A DNA stretch of 64,000 bases from Spirosoma arboris (GCF_009754945.1 NZ_WPIN01000027.1:37067-101066), one strand, 5' to 3'; positions 24,881 through 32,622 are shown, counted from the first letter of the stretch. Notes: generated from the sequence alone by a model not told the origin. Numbers and translations are program-made.

Positions 24881-26188
24881 ATGGCATCTTTTCAAATTAC
24901 AGGTGGGCGCAAACTAAAAGGCGAACTCATTCCGCAGGGGGCAAAAAACGAAGCGCTACAAATTCTCTGCGCCGTTTTACTAACTAAAGAACCCGTTATC
25001 ATTCATAATATTCCAGGCATCCGCGATGTCAACCAGCTTATTGATCTGCTGGGCGATTTAGGTGTCTGGGTGACCAAGATTGGCGAAAGCTCGTACCGGT
25101 TCCAGGCCAGTGACGTTAATCTGGACTATCTGGAATCCGACACTTACAAGCGCAAAGCAGCTGCCCTTCGAGGGTCGGTTATGTTACTGGGGCCTATGTT
25201 GGCTCGTTTCAAAAAAGGGCGAATTCCTCGGCCTGGTGGCGACAAAATCGGCCGTCGGCGGTTAGATACGCACTTCTTGGGTTTCGAAAAACTTGGAGCC
25301 CAGTTCAACTATGATCCCAACGACGGAGGCTATTATCAGGTCGATGCCAGTAATCTACGCGGTGCCTATATGCTCCTTGACGAGGCATCTGTAACTGGGA
25401 CTGCAAATGTTCTGATGGCCGCTGTTATGGCCGAAGGCATTACAACGATTTACAATGCTGCCTGCGAGCCATATCTTCAGCAACTATCCCGGATGCTCAA
25501 TTCTATGGGAGCGAAAATCTCTGGTGTTGGCTCTAATCTGCTCACGATCGAAGGGGTTACAGAGCTGAAAGGAACTGAGCATACTATGCTCCCCGACATG
25601 ATCGAGATTGGTTCGTTCATTGGCTTAGCCGCCATGACGCAGTCGGAAATTACGATCAAAAACTGCCGGATTCCAGAGTTAGGTATCATTCCTGACCAGT
25701 TTAAACGGCTGGGCATTCAGATGGAATTTCGGGGCGACGATATTTTCGTTCCAGCTCAGGAGCATTACCAGATCGAAAGTTTTCTGGACGGTGGCATGAT
25801 GACTGTTGCTGATGCACCCTGGCCTGGTTTTACGCCCGACTTGCTCAGCATTGTCCTCGTAACCGCTGTTCAGGCACAAGGAACATTGCTCATTCACCAG
25901 AAGATGTTCGAAAGTCGACTGTTTTTTGTGGATAAGTTAATCGACATGGGCGCCCAGATTATTCTTTGCGACCCACACCGCGCTACGGTAGTCGGTCTAA
26001 ATCGCCAGGTTCCTCTAAAAGGAATCCGCATGTCGTCGCCAGATATCCGGGCGGGTGTTGCGCTGCTGATTGCAGCTATGTCTGCTAAGGGAACCAGTAT
26101 CATCGACAGCATCGAACAGATTGACCGGGGTTACCAACACATCGACACGCGCCTAAACGCAATTGGGGCCGAGATTATCCGGTTGTGA
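24881..26188 (+). CDS. murA: UDP-N-acetylglucosamine 1-carboxyvinyltransferase
   Basis: This 435-residue cytoplasmic enzyme transfers enolpyruvate from PEP to UDP-GlcNAc, the first committed step of peptidoglycan synthesis. The N-terminus MASFQITGGRKLKGELIPQG contains the PQGAKNEALQ substrate loop with the catalytic Lys/Asn. At the active-site loop the sequence is RPGGDKIGRRRLD: residue 121 (codon 25241-25243) is Asp where many MurA enzymes have the Cys that fosfomycin alkylates. The rest (TGTANVLMAA, DIRAGVALLIAAMSAKG, IERGY-like EQIDRGYQHID) is complete. It is downstream of the DUF4290 gene, a conserved Bacteroidota pair, and is followed by a terminator. Confidence 0.97.
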   Translation: MASFQITGGRKLKGELIPQGAKNEALQILCAVLLTKEPVIIHNIPGIRDVNQLIDLLGDLGVWVTKIGESSYRFQASDVNLDYLESDTYKRKAAALRGSVMLLGPMLARFKKGRIPRPGGDKIGRRRLDTHFLGFEKLGAQFNYDPNDGGYYQVDASNLRGAYMLLDEASVTGTANVLMAAVMAEGITTIYNAACEPYLQQLSRMLNSMGAKISGVGSNLLTIEGVTELKGTEHTMLPDMIEIGSFIGLAAMTQSEITIKNCRIPELGIIPDQFKRLGIQMEFRGDDIFVPAQEHYQIESFLDGGMMTVADAPWPGFTPDLLSIVLVTAVQAQGTLLIHQKMFESRLFFVDKLIDMGAQIILCDPHRATVVGLNRQVPLKGIRMSSPDIRAGVALLIAAMSAKGTSIIDSIEQIDRGYQHIDTRLNAIGAEIIRL

Positions 26189-26216
26189 TTTCTGGTTTTG
26201 CAGACTGCTATTTTCC

Positions 26217-26243
26217 AAAAAGGGGCAAATCTGCCCCTTTTTT
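26217..26243 (+). terminator. Terminator after murA
   Basis: AAAAAGGGGCA at 26217-26227 pairs with TGCCCCTTTTT at 26232-26242 around a 4-base loop, followed by more T. It lies 28 bases past the murA stop. Confidence 0.93.
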
Positions 26244-26373
26244 ATTTGCCAGAATCAGCCTATCTCTCTGCAACTAAGGCACATTCACTAAACCTTCTGG
26301 CCTAATTCTTGTCTTTAGAGTGTAACTCCTTTACTTTAACGGCGAAATATTGTCCCTAAAATCAGTACACAAA

Positions 26374-27021
26374 ATGAAAACGCTACAATCCAATTTATCA
26401 ATCTGGGCACTTGCAACCCTACTGGCTGGTGGTTCGTTAACAGCCTGCGCCCAGGCCACAACTGGCACAACAGCGGCTGCTGCCACTACTGCCAGTGACC
26501 CAGCAAAAACAACGCTTCTAACACCTCTACAGCAGTCTATTACGAAAATAAAAAAGCTAGTAGCTACGGGTGACCCTGATTTCGATTATTCCTTTCAGGC
26601 TAAACTTCATGCCCAGGGTGTACAGGATTTACTGAAACAGGAAATTCAGAACGGGAAAGATACTGCCCTGATAAAAATAGCAAAAACATTGCTTCCGGCT
26701 ACTGATGCCGATGTTACGCTATTGGATGGAACAATGCGGCAACTAAAACCAACGCGCCCTAACCAGGCTTATACACAAGCGCAAAGCCGTAATGTTGAGG
26801 CTATGAGTTTGAAATTACAACAAACGGGCACTAGCGACAAGTTAACCAGCAATCTGGACAAGAATTTTTCAACCTTGCTGCTTGATCAACGGCAGGATGC
26901 GATCGATATGGCGACTACCTATCTAAAATATGGTAATAACGCTACATTGAAAACGTATGCCCAAGGTTTGATCGATAAATCGACACAACAGATTGCCCAA
27001 ATTAAGGCGACAATTAAATAA
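26374..27021 (+). CDS. Secreted DUF305-like helical protein
   Basis: A 215-residue exported protein; the ATG at 26374 starts MKTLQSNLSIWALATLLAGG with a possible lipobox at LTAC. After an Ala/Thr-rich linker there are two related helical units. The first, DPDFDYSFQAKLHAQGVQDL with GKDTALIKIAKTL, resembles the DUF305 pattern (DxDxxF, HHxQGxxM, GKDxxL); the second is LDQRQDAIDMATTYLKYGNN with ATLKTYAQGLID. The paired His residues that bind metal in classical DUF305 proteins are mostly lost (only one His in the first unit). It is upstream of the opsin-like gene on the same strand, separated by a terminator-like hairpin. A DUF4142 assignment is the alternative. Confidence 0.7.
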   Translation: MKTLQSNLSIWALATLLAGGSLTACAQATTGTTAAAATTASDPAKTTLLTPLQQSITKIKKLVATGDPDFDYSFQAKLHAQGVQDLLKQEIQNGKDTALIKIAKTLLPATDADVTLLDGTMRQLKPTRPNQAYTQAQSRNVEAMSLKLQQTGTSDKLTSNLDKNFSTLLLDQRQDAIDMATTYLKYGNNATLKTYAQGLIDKSTQQIAQIKATIK

Positions 27022-27046
27022 ACAGGACGTTCGTATGGGCGTTTAG

Positions 27047-27079
27047 AAATGGTAGGTATATTCAGGCCTACCATTTTTA
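27047..27079 (+). terminator. Terminator-like hairpin directly upstream of the opsin-like gene
   Basis: AAATGGTAGG at 27047-27056 pairs with CCTACCATTT at 27067-27076, followed by TTTAG, and the opsin ATG follows at 27085. Only 6 bases separate the end of the T-rich segment from the start codon, so it either ends the DUF305-like transcript or acts as an attenuator for the opsin-like gene. Confidence 0.75.
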
Positions 27080-27084
27080 GTTTT

Positions 27085-27888
27085 ATGGAAGTAACAAATA
27101 CGTTTATACCAACAGCGGGCAGCGTTGGTCTCTTATCCATGGTTACATACTTTTTCTTAGTCGTGGCCATGTTTACTTTTTTAGGAACATTTATCTTTTC
27201 GCTCGTTTCGCAAAGAATCTCCCTTCCAGAGCAAACTAATCCAATAGTACCTAATACCTTTATTCTGACCACAATTAGCACAGCGATAGCAGGTCTAACA
27301 TACTATCTGATTCAGTCTTATTATCATGATATGCTGGCAGAAATGGCTACTGTAAGTGATGTAAACGACCGTCAGACCCTTATTCGCGAATCATACAATG
27401 CGATGGGTCAATATCGATATGTAGCTTGGTTTATTACAACTCCTTTGCTACTGGCTCAGCTAATTGCTTTACTTCGAATTCCGTTTAACAAGCACAAACG
27501 GCAACTGCTGGGATTACTTATGGCTACCTTATTTATGGTTTTTGCCAGCTATATCGGCCATGAGCAACTCTCTTTCGATAATGAAATCCAGATCGTACCC
27601 AAATTAGTCTGGGGTCTCATTGCCCTGATCGACTTTGTTACTATTCTGTTTACCCTATATCGACTCTGGAAAGAGGTCGGTGGAAAAGCTCACCCGGCTT
27701 TTCGCTTAGCGGCTCTGGTGATCGCTTCAGTTTGGGGAATTTATTTCATTGGCTATTTCCTCACTCTAGCTCCTGTTGATTTTAACTGGATTCACCTGGC
27801 GTTTACAATTGCCGATGTCGTCAGTTTGATTGGTATAGGAATGGTTGTTTATTTAGCGAATATGAATCGTTGGAATATCATTCTGTAA
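27085..27888 (+). CDS. Type-1 opsin-like seven-helix protein lacking the retinal lysine
   Basis: A 267-residue integral membrane protein with seven helices at about 14-41, 54-80, 108-131, 138-158, 171-195, 205-227 and 235-258. Helix C reads YRYVAWFITTPLLLAQ, aligning with bacteriorhodopsin's RYADWLFTTPLLLLD: Arg82 (R111), Trp86 (W115), Thr89/90 and Pro91 are kept, but Asp85 is Ala114 and Asp96 is Gln125. Helix F keeps Trp182 (W217) and Tyr185 (Y220). Helix G reads ADVVSLIGIGM against LDVSAKVGFGL: Asp212 is kept (D244), but Lys216, which binds retinal, is Leu248 (codon TTG at 27826-27828). It cannot form the Schiff base at the usual site and is not a proton pump of normal type. The ATG at 27085 is preferred; one at 27049 lies inside a hairpin. 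Role unknown. Confidence 0.88.
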   Translation: MEVTNTFIPTAGSVGLLSMVTYFFLVVAMFTFLGTFIFSLVSQRISLPEQTNPIVPNTFILTTISTAIAGLTYYLIQSYYHDMLAEMATVSDVNDRQTLIRESYNAMGQYRYVAWFITTPLLLAQLIALLRIPFNKHKRQLLGLLMATLFMVFASYIGHEQLSFDNEIQIVPKLVWGLIALIDFVTILFTLYRLWKEVGGKAHPAFRLAALVIASVWGIYFIGYFLTLAPVDFNWIHLAFTIADVVSLIGIGMVVYLANMNRWNIIL

Positions 27889-27916
27889 CTTCATCCCACC
27901 TCCAAAATTTGGCCTT

Positions 27917-28813
27917 ATGCGTATTATCTACGGGTTTGTCCTCTCGCTACTCTTAATTACTCAGCAATTAGCTCATGCTCAAAACGGCATTGTAGTTTTC
28001 CAGTCTGATTTTGGCTTGAAAGACGGAGCTGTCTCTGCGATGAAAGGGGTGGCTCTAGGTGTATCACCAACACTCAAGTTGTTTGATCTCACGCACGAAA
28101 TTCCGGCTTATAATATTTGGGAAGCAGCCTATCGACTCTACCAAACGGCAACATATTATCCAAAGGGAACCGTGTTTGTATCAGTTTGTGACCCTGGTGT
28201 TGGTACAGAGCGGCATTCGGTTGTGCTATTAACAAAATCCGGGCACTATATCGTGACGCCTGACAATGGCACACTGACATTGATCGCTGAACAGCTTGGC
28301 ATTCAACAGATTCGACAAATTAACGAAGCCATTAACCGACGAAAAAACTCGAATGAATCATACACCTTCCACGGTCGAGATGTATATGCGTACACGGCCG
28401 CCCGGCTCGCTTCCCGTACCATTACGTTTGAACAGGTTGGACCGAAACTACCAAACGAAGTGGTGCGATTGCCCTATCAGAAAGCAGAATACAAAAGCGG
28501 AGTGGTAAAAGGGACTATACCCATTCTTGATATCCAATACGGCAATGTCTGGACCAATATTCCAAAAGCCATGATTGAGCAACTCGGTGTAAAACCGGGC
28601 GAAATGCTTCGTGTGCAGATTTCTCAGAACGATAAATCGTTATACGACAAACCAGTTCGATGGGTGAATACGTTTGGCGAAGCTCCTGTTGGCGATGACA
28701 TGGCGTATATCAATAGCCTGATGGATTTTTCTGTTGCTGTCAATCAGGGAAATTTCTCCGAGAAATATAAGGTGTTCAGCGGGGCAGACTGGACGATTGT
28801 TGTGAGCAAATAA
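27917..28813 (+). CDS. Exported SAM hydroxide adenosyltransferase (DUF62) family protein
   Basis: A 298-residue member of the family that splits S-adenosylmethionine using water (or halide in the fluorinase/chlorinase branch). Motifs in order: VVFQSDFGLKDGAVSAMKG, SVCDPGVGTERHSVVLL, TPDNGTLTLIAEQLG, YTFHGRDVYAYTAARLA, then the C-terminal barrel with GNVWTNIP and SVAVNQGNFSEKY. Unusually, the protein starts with a Sec signal peptide, MRIIYGFVLSLLLITQQLAH with AQ, so it should act in the periplasm, where SAM is not expected. It starts 28 bp after the opsin-like gene, probably in one transcript. Its stop codon abuts the stop of the convergent ABC gene. Hydrolase activity is more likely than halogenation, but this is inference. 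Confidence 0.88.
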   Translation: MRIIYGFVLSLLLITQQLAHAQNGIVVFQSDFGLKDGAVSAMKGVALGVSPTLKLFDLTHEIPAYNIWEAAYRLYQTATYYPKGTVFVSVCDPGVGTERHSVVLLTKSGHYIVTPDNGTLTLIAEQLGIQQIRQINEAINRRKNSNESYTFHGRDVYAYTAARLASRTITFEQVGPKLPNEVVRLPYQKAEYKSGVVKGTIPILDIQYGNVWTNIPKAMIEQLGVKPGEMLRVQISQNDKSLYDKPVRWVNTFGEAPVGDDMAYINSLMDFSVAVNQGNFSEKYKVFSGADWTIVVSK

Positions 28814-30646
28814 TCAAACATTCTGCATTGTGCTTAATTTTCGGTAGAAACCTTCGTCCAGTGTCAGCAGTTCGTCGTGCCGACCACGTTCTACAATACG
28901 TCCCTGATTCACCACCAGAATAATATCGGCATGTTGAATTGTGCTCAGTCGGTGGGCAATCACGAGCGTTGTCCGGTTGGCCATCAGGCGGGTTAAGGCT
29001 TCCTGCACTAGTTTTTCCGATTCGGTATCGAGAGCTGAAGTAGCTTCGTCGAGAATTAAAATCGGTGGATTTTTAAGGATAGCACGAGCAATACTGATAC
29101 GCTGCCGTTGCCCACCCGACAGTTTTCCTCCCCGGTCGCCGATAGTGGTTTGATAGCCATCTGGCTGAGCCATAATGAAATCATGTGCATTGGCAATCCG
29201 GGCAGCCTCCATCACTTGTGCTTCCGTAGCGGCATTCCCAAAAGCAATGTTGTTGAAGATAGTGTCGTTAAACAGGATGCTTTCCTGAGTTACAATACCC
29301 ATTTGTGTCCGTAATGACGCCATTGTACAATCGCGCAAATCCACACCATCGATCAGGATTTTCCCAGCAGTTGGATCATAAAAACGAGGAACCAGATCGG
29401 CAATAGTTGATTTTCCTCCACCCGACGAGCCTACCAGCGCCACCGTCTTCCCTTTAGGCAAGTCGAAGCTGATATCGCGCAGAACTGGCGTATCCGGATT
29501 GTAGGCAAAAGAAACGTTCTGCACCGAAATTCGGTCACGGAAATCAGTCAGGGTTACGGCATTCGGTTTATCCTGAATAGCAGGTGGCGTATCAATCAGT
29601 TCCAGAACACGTTCACCTGAAGCTAGTCCTCGTTGTGAGCCGCTAAATGCATTCGAAATGTCCTTAGCTGGACGTGTCACTTGCGAAAAAATAGCGATGT
29701 AGGTAATGAATTCAGCCGCCGTTAACTCCGACTGACCGCTCAGTACCAGCGATCCACCATAAAATAAAATACTAGAAACGACCGCTACACCGACCACTTC
29801 CGAAAACGGAGATGCCAGTTCGCGCCGATTCGCCAATGAGCGGACAGCATCCCGATACCCTTCATTTTCGCGTCGGAATTTATCCAGAATAAAGCCCTCT
29901 GCCACAAACCCTTTCACAACACGCATGCCGCCAAAAGTTTCGTCCAGCAAACTTAATAAGCCACTCAATCGCTGCTGAACCTCCTGGGCATCTCGCTTCA
30001 TTCGCCGAACAAGGGTAGCAATAAATAGGCCCGAAACTGGAATGACAAGAATCGCGAACAAGGTTAGTTTGACCGAAATACTGAGTAGTGCGATGATATA
30101 GGCAATCAGTAAAAAAAACTCTTTCGAGGCAGCCGAGAGCGTATTGGCAATAGAATTTTCAACTTCCTGTACGTCGGTTGTGGTACGGGAAATGAGGTTT
30201 CCTTTGCGCTCGTTCGAGAAAAAACCAAGGTGTAGTTGAAGCGTTTTGGCAAATACGGCCTCACGCAACTTCGCTACCATTCTCGCCTTAAACGATTCTA
30301 ATTGCCTTACTGACAAATACTTGAATAGATTATTGAACAGTACAGAAAGGACAATCACAAAGCAGACAAATTGCAGAGCGCCAACTTTTCCATACTCTTG
30401 AAATACCTGCGCTAAATAGTATTTAAAGAAATCAGTAGGTCCGCTAGTCAACGAAGGAGCAGGCTGATTCAAAAATTCCTGCATTTGTTTAGCATCGACC
30501 TTATCGAACAGGATACTGAGCAGCGGAATCAGCAATGTAAAATTCAACACGCCAAATACACTGGACAATAGCGACGTCAACACGAACGGCGTCAGGAATC
30601 GTCCTAATGGTTTGGCAAACGAGAGTAATCGAATATACGTTTTCAT
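28814..30646 (-). CDS. MsbA-like ABC exporter, fused permease and ATPase
   Basis: A 610-residue half-transporter. Six transmembrane helices in residues 15-330 are followed by a nucleotide-binding domain with Walker A GSSGGGKST, Q-loop IVTQESILFND, signature LSGGQRQRISIARAIL, Walker B ILILDEATSALD and the switch His in VIAHRLST. This layout fits homodimeric lipid or drug exporters of the MsbA type; with lipid A genes elsewhere in the window, lipid A flipping is plausible but not shown. A TAACTTTG box at 30655-30662 lies 8 bases ahead of the start. The upstream gap to PadR contains a long imperfect inverted repeat. Confidence 0.92.
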   Translation of the reverse strand: MKTYIRLLSFAKPLGRFLTPFVLTSLLSSVFGVLNFTLLIPLLSILFDKVDAKQMQEFLNQPAPSLTSGPTDFFKYYLAQVFQEYGKVGALQFVCFVIVLSVLFNNLFKYLSVRQLESFKARMVAKLREAVFAKTLQLHLGFFSNERKGNLISRTTTDVQEVENSIANTLSAASKEFFLLIAYIIALLSISVKLTLFAILVIPVSGLFIATLVRRMKRDAQEVQQRLSGLLSLLDETFGGMRVVKGFVAEGFILDKFRRENEGYRDAVRSLANRRELASPFSEVVGVAVVSSILFYGGSLVLSGQSELTAAEFITYIAIFSQVTRPAKDISNAFSGSQRGLASGERVLELIDTPPAIQDKPNAVTLTDFRDRISVQNVSFAYNPDTPVLRDISFDLPKGKTVALVGSSGGGKSTIADLVPRFYDPTAGKILIDGVDLRDCTMASLRTQMGIVTQESILFNDTIFNNIAFGNAATEAQVMEAARIANAHDFIMAQPDGYQTTIGDRGGKLSGGQRQRISIARAILKNPPILILDEATSALDTESEKLVQEALTRLMANRTTLVIAHRLSTIQHADIILVVNQGRIVERGRHDELLTLDEGFYRKLSTMQNV

Positions 30647-30654
30647 TATCCTGC

Positions 30655-30662
30655 AAAGTTAA
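30655..30662 (-). promoter_or_regulatory. Promoter -7 box of the ABC exporter
   Basis: Minus-strand TAACTTTG, a TAnnTTTG match, only 8 bases upstream of the start codon, which predicts a very short or absent leader. Confidence 0.55.
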
Positions 30663-30767
30663 CCGGGATTTAGCTGATTTGTGGATTTACTAGATTTTGC
30701 TTCCAGTAGATAGAAGCAATTAACAAAATCAGATTAATCCATAAATCAGCTAAATCCTGGTTCAGAT
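30662..30767. repeat. Imperfect inverted repeat of 9-base words
   Basis: About 30662-30705 pairs with about 30716-30765 over roughly 40 bp with several mismatches. The arms are built from 9-base words of the GATTTAGCT / GATTTGTGG kind, and the complement reads AATCAGATT, AATCCATAA, ATCAGCTAA, ATCCTGGTT. It lies between the divergent ABC exporter and PadR promoters. Confidence 0.75.
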
Positions 30768-30805
30768 TTAATACCTAAGACTTGGAGGTATATAGATTTC
30801 TTTTG

Positions 30806-30813
30806 TACGTTTG
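30806..30813 (+). promoter_or_regulatory. Promoter of the PadR gene
   Basis: TACGTTTG with TTG at 30782-30784 (spacing 21). The box ends 4 bases before the ATG at 30818, so the mRNA should be leaderless. Confidence 0.65.
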
Positions 30814-30817
30814 GAGC

Positions 30818-31162
30818 ATGAACGCTCCCAATAATTCCTCTTTACTGAAAGGTAGCTTATCGGTCATGATTTTGCGGTTGCTGGAAGACCGCGAGAAGAT
30901 GTACGGCTACGAGATTACGCAAAAAGTGAAAGACCTAACAGCGGGTGAAATGACTATTACCGAAGGAGCTCTTTATCCAGCTCTACACAAGCTCGAAGCC
31001 GAAGGCCTGCTCACTACCGAAACACAAATTGTGGATGGTCGCGCCCGAAAATACTACTCACTCACCAAAACCGGCCACACCGAAGCTGCCGGACGCATCG
31101 CCGAGCTGGCGTCGTTTCTGGAAAATCTGAATCTAGTATTGAAATTGAAACCGTCTATTTAA
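30818..31162 (+). CDS. PadR family transcriptional regulator
   Basis: A 114-residue winged-helix repressor. The ATG at 30818 gives MNAPNNSSLLKGSLSVMILR, followed by LLEDREKMYGYEITQKVKDL and ITEGALYPALHKLEAEGLL, the DNA-binding helices and wing of the PadR family. The end of the protein forms the dimerisation helix (AGRIAELASFLENLNLVLKL). The gene overlaps nothing but ends 6 bp before a HAAS-like membrane protein gene, and a second such gene follows. PadR regulators are often encoded together with the membrane proteins whose genes they control, so autoregulation of this three-gene unit is likely. Confidence 0.93.
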   Translation: MNAPNNSSLLKGSLSVMILRLLEDREKMYGYEITQKVKDLTAGEMTITEGALYPALHKLEAEGLLTTETQIVDGRARKYYSLTKTGHTEAAGRIAELASFLENLNLVLKLKPSI

Positions 31163-31168
31163 TCTGCC

Positions 31169-31876
31169 ATGCTTACTTCCGAACAACTTCGCCTGCTTCG
31201 TCATGATTTGCTCCATTTAGCCAACATTAGCTATAGTGAGGTTATGGATGAATTGCTGGATCACTATGCAAGCCTGACTGAAAAATGGATGCGGGAGGAT
31301 TATTCCTTTGACGAGGCCAGTCGAAAAGCCTGGAATGAGTTAGGGAATGGGCGGGGAATTCTACACATTCAGGAACGGTATAAAAAACTATTGCTTCATC
31401 AATTACAGCTTCAACACTGGAGCATAGTACGCCGTTACTTTCGTTGGCCCACACTCATAACGACTTTACTAGTGGGTACTCTAGCTTATTTAACTGTCAG
31501 GGCATGGCCGTCGAGCATTCTATCCGCCTTATTTTTTGTATGTGTATTTGCTCCCTATCTATTATTTATCCCCAGTGAATTACGTCTGTTCTGGCAGAAA
31601 CAAATACAAAAACGGGCTCTGTTGACTTCCCTTCGGCGCGAAGTCGTTTACCGACAAGCGCGGTATGGCAATTACCTCTATTTGTTTGTCATTCAACTAC
31701 CTATACTCGTAATTTCATTATTTTTTGATGGAACAAACTCACGAACGAGTCGGCCGTATCTATTCGAGTGGCATACCGCTTTATCTGCCGCTCTTGCATT
31801 TGTTGCCATTATGTATACGCTTACTTACCTCGAACTCTACACAAAGCATTCTGCTAAAGGTTTTGCGAATGCTTAA
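31169..31876 (+). CDS. Membrane protein with HAAS-like N-terminal domain
   Basis: A 235-residue protein. Residues 1-85 form a soluble helical domain (MLTSEQLRLLRHDLLHLANI, MDELLDHYASLTEKWMRED, AWNELGNGRGILHIQERY) that resembles the HAAS/DUF1700-type prefix found in proteins paired with PadR regulators. Four or so hydrophobic helices follow (residues about 95-230). It is 6 bp behind padR and is a paralogue of the next gene, sharing the MLTxxQL start and the DHY motif. Function unknown; the pairing suggests a stress- or envelope-linked membrane factor under PadR control. Confidence 0.8.
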   Translation: MLTSEQLRLLRHDLLHLANISYSEVMDELLDHYASLTEKWMREDYSFDEASRKAWNELGNGRGILHIQERYKKLLLHQLQLQHWSIVRRYFRWPTLITTLLVGTLAYLTVRAWPSSILSALFFVCVFAPYLLFIPSELRLFWQKQIQKRALLTSLRREVVYRQARYGNYLYLFVIQLPILVISLFFDGTNSRTSRPYLFEWHTALSAALAFVAIMYTLTYLELYTKHSAKGFANA

Positions 31877-31914
31877 CCCAACGTAATTCGGCTCTCATAA
31901 TTCAATTAGATACC

Positions 31915-32595
31915 ATGCTCACTCCCGCTCAACTTACTGCCATTGACAACCACCTCCGCAGCCATTTAAACAAACTAAAATGGTTGCACCAGGATGAGTT
32001 TATTGCTGAAATTACTGACCATTATATAGACGCGATTTCGGAGCGCATGAGCCAGGGCGACTCCTTCGATGCAGCATTAATAAGCATATATAACAGTTTT
32101 GGACAGAGCCCTGGTTTGAAGCAATTAGAATTAACATACTGGAAATTTTCGGCACGGGAGTTCCGAAAAAAGATAGTGATCTACATGTTGAATTTCCTCT
32201 CTTTTCCGCTAGTTTTTATAACCGTGCCTTCTATTGTCCTGTTCTTAATGGTCAGGATTAAGTTTGCAGGACTGTTTCTCTCGCCGTTTATCGTCACGCG
32301 TTTTACCCTTTTCGAGATTTTACTTTACAGCCAAAGCCTGCTTGGAATTCTGGCCTGGCTATTTAAGAAGCGACCTACATACTTTGGCCCTTTTCAACCA
32401 TGGGCACAAAAAATAGCTGTTCCTCTAGGAAAAACTTACAATTGGCTTCTTTTCATATTTTGTATGGAGCTATTTTCTAGTCCCATACTCTTAGGCAAGG
32501 CGGCACCTTATAGTACAACCTTGCTATATATAATTTCCCTGCTAGGCTATTTTAGTTATCGAAGGGCAATCAAAGCGTACAGATTTACTGCCTGA
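31915..32595 (+). CDS. Second membrane protein with HAAS-like N-terminal domain
   Basis: A 226-residue paralogue of the preceding protein. The N-terminal helical domain reads MLTPAQLTAIDNHLRSHLNK, EFIAEITDHYIDAISERMS and SIYNSFGQSPGLKQLELTYW, followed by four or five hydrophobic segments from about residue 90. Identity to the neighbour is low outside the DHY and the domain ends, so the duplication is old. It completes the PadR operon, with a 38-bp gap and no terminator before it. Confidence 0.78.
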   Translation: MLTPAQLTAIDNHLRSHLNKLKWLHQDEFIAEITDHYIDAISERMSQGDSFDAALISIYNSFGQSPGLKQLELTYWKFSAREFRKKIVIYMLNFLSFPLVFITVPSIVLFLMVRIKFAGLFLSPFIVTRFTLFEILLYSQSLLGILAWLFKKRPTYFGPFQPWAQKIAVPLGKTYNWLLFIFCMELFSSPILLGKAAPYSTTLLYIISLLGYFSYRRAIKAYRFTA

Positions 32596-32622
32596 ATCGA
32601 TTACTAAACCTCGTCCATCAGC

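Noticed and set aside
26374..27021. DUF4142 family assignment
   Set aside because: The spacing of DxDxxF, HxQG and GKDxxL fits DUF305 better; neither is certain.
27085..27888. A light-driven proton pump (xanthorhodopsin or proteorhodopsin)
   Set aside because: The Schiff-base Lys and both carboxylates of the pump are missing, and no retinal or carotenoid genes are nearby.
27917..28813. A fluorinase or chlorinase
   Set aside because: Family motifs alone do not show halide use; hydrolysis is the common activity, and no halometabolite genes are near.
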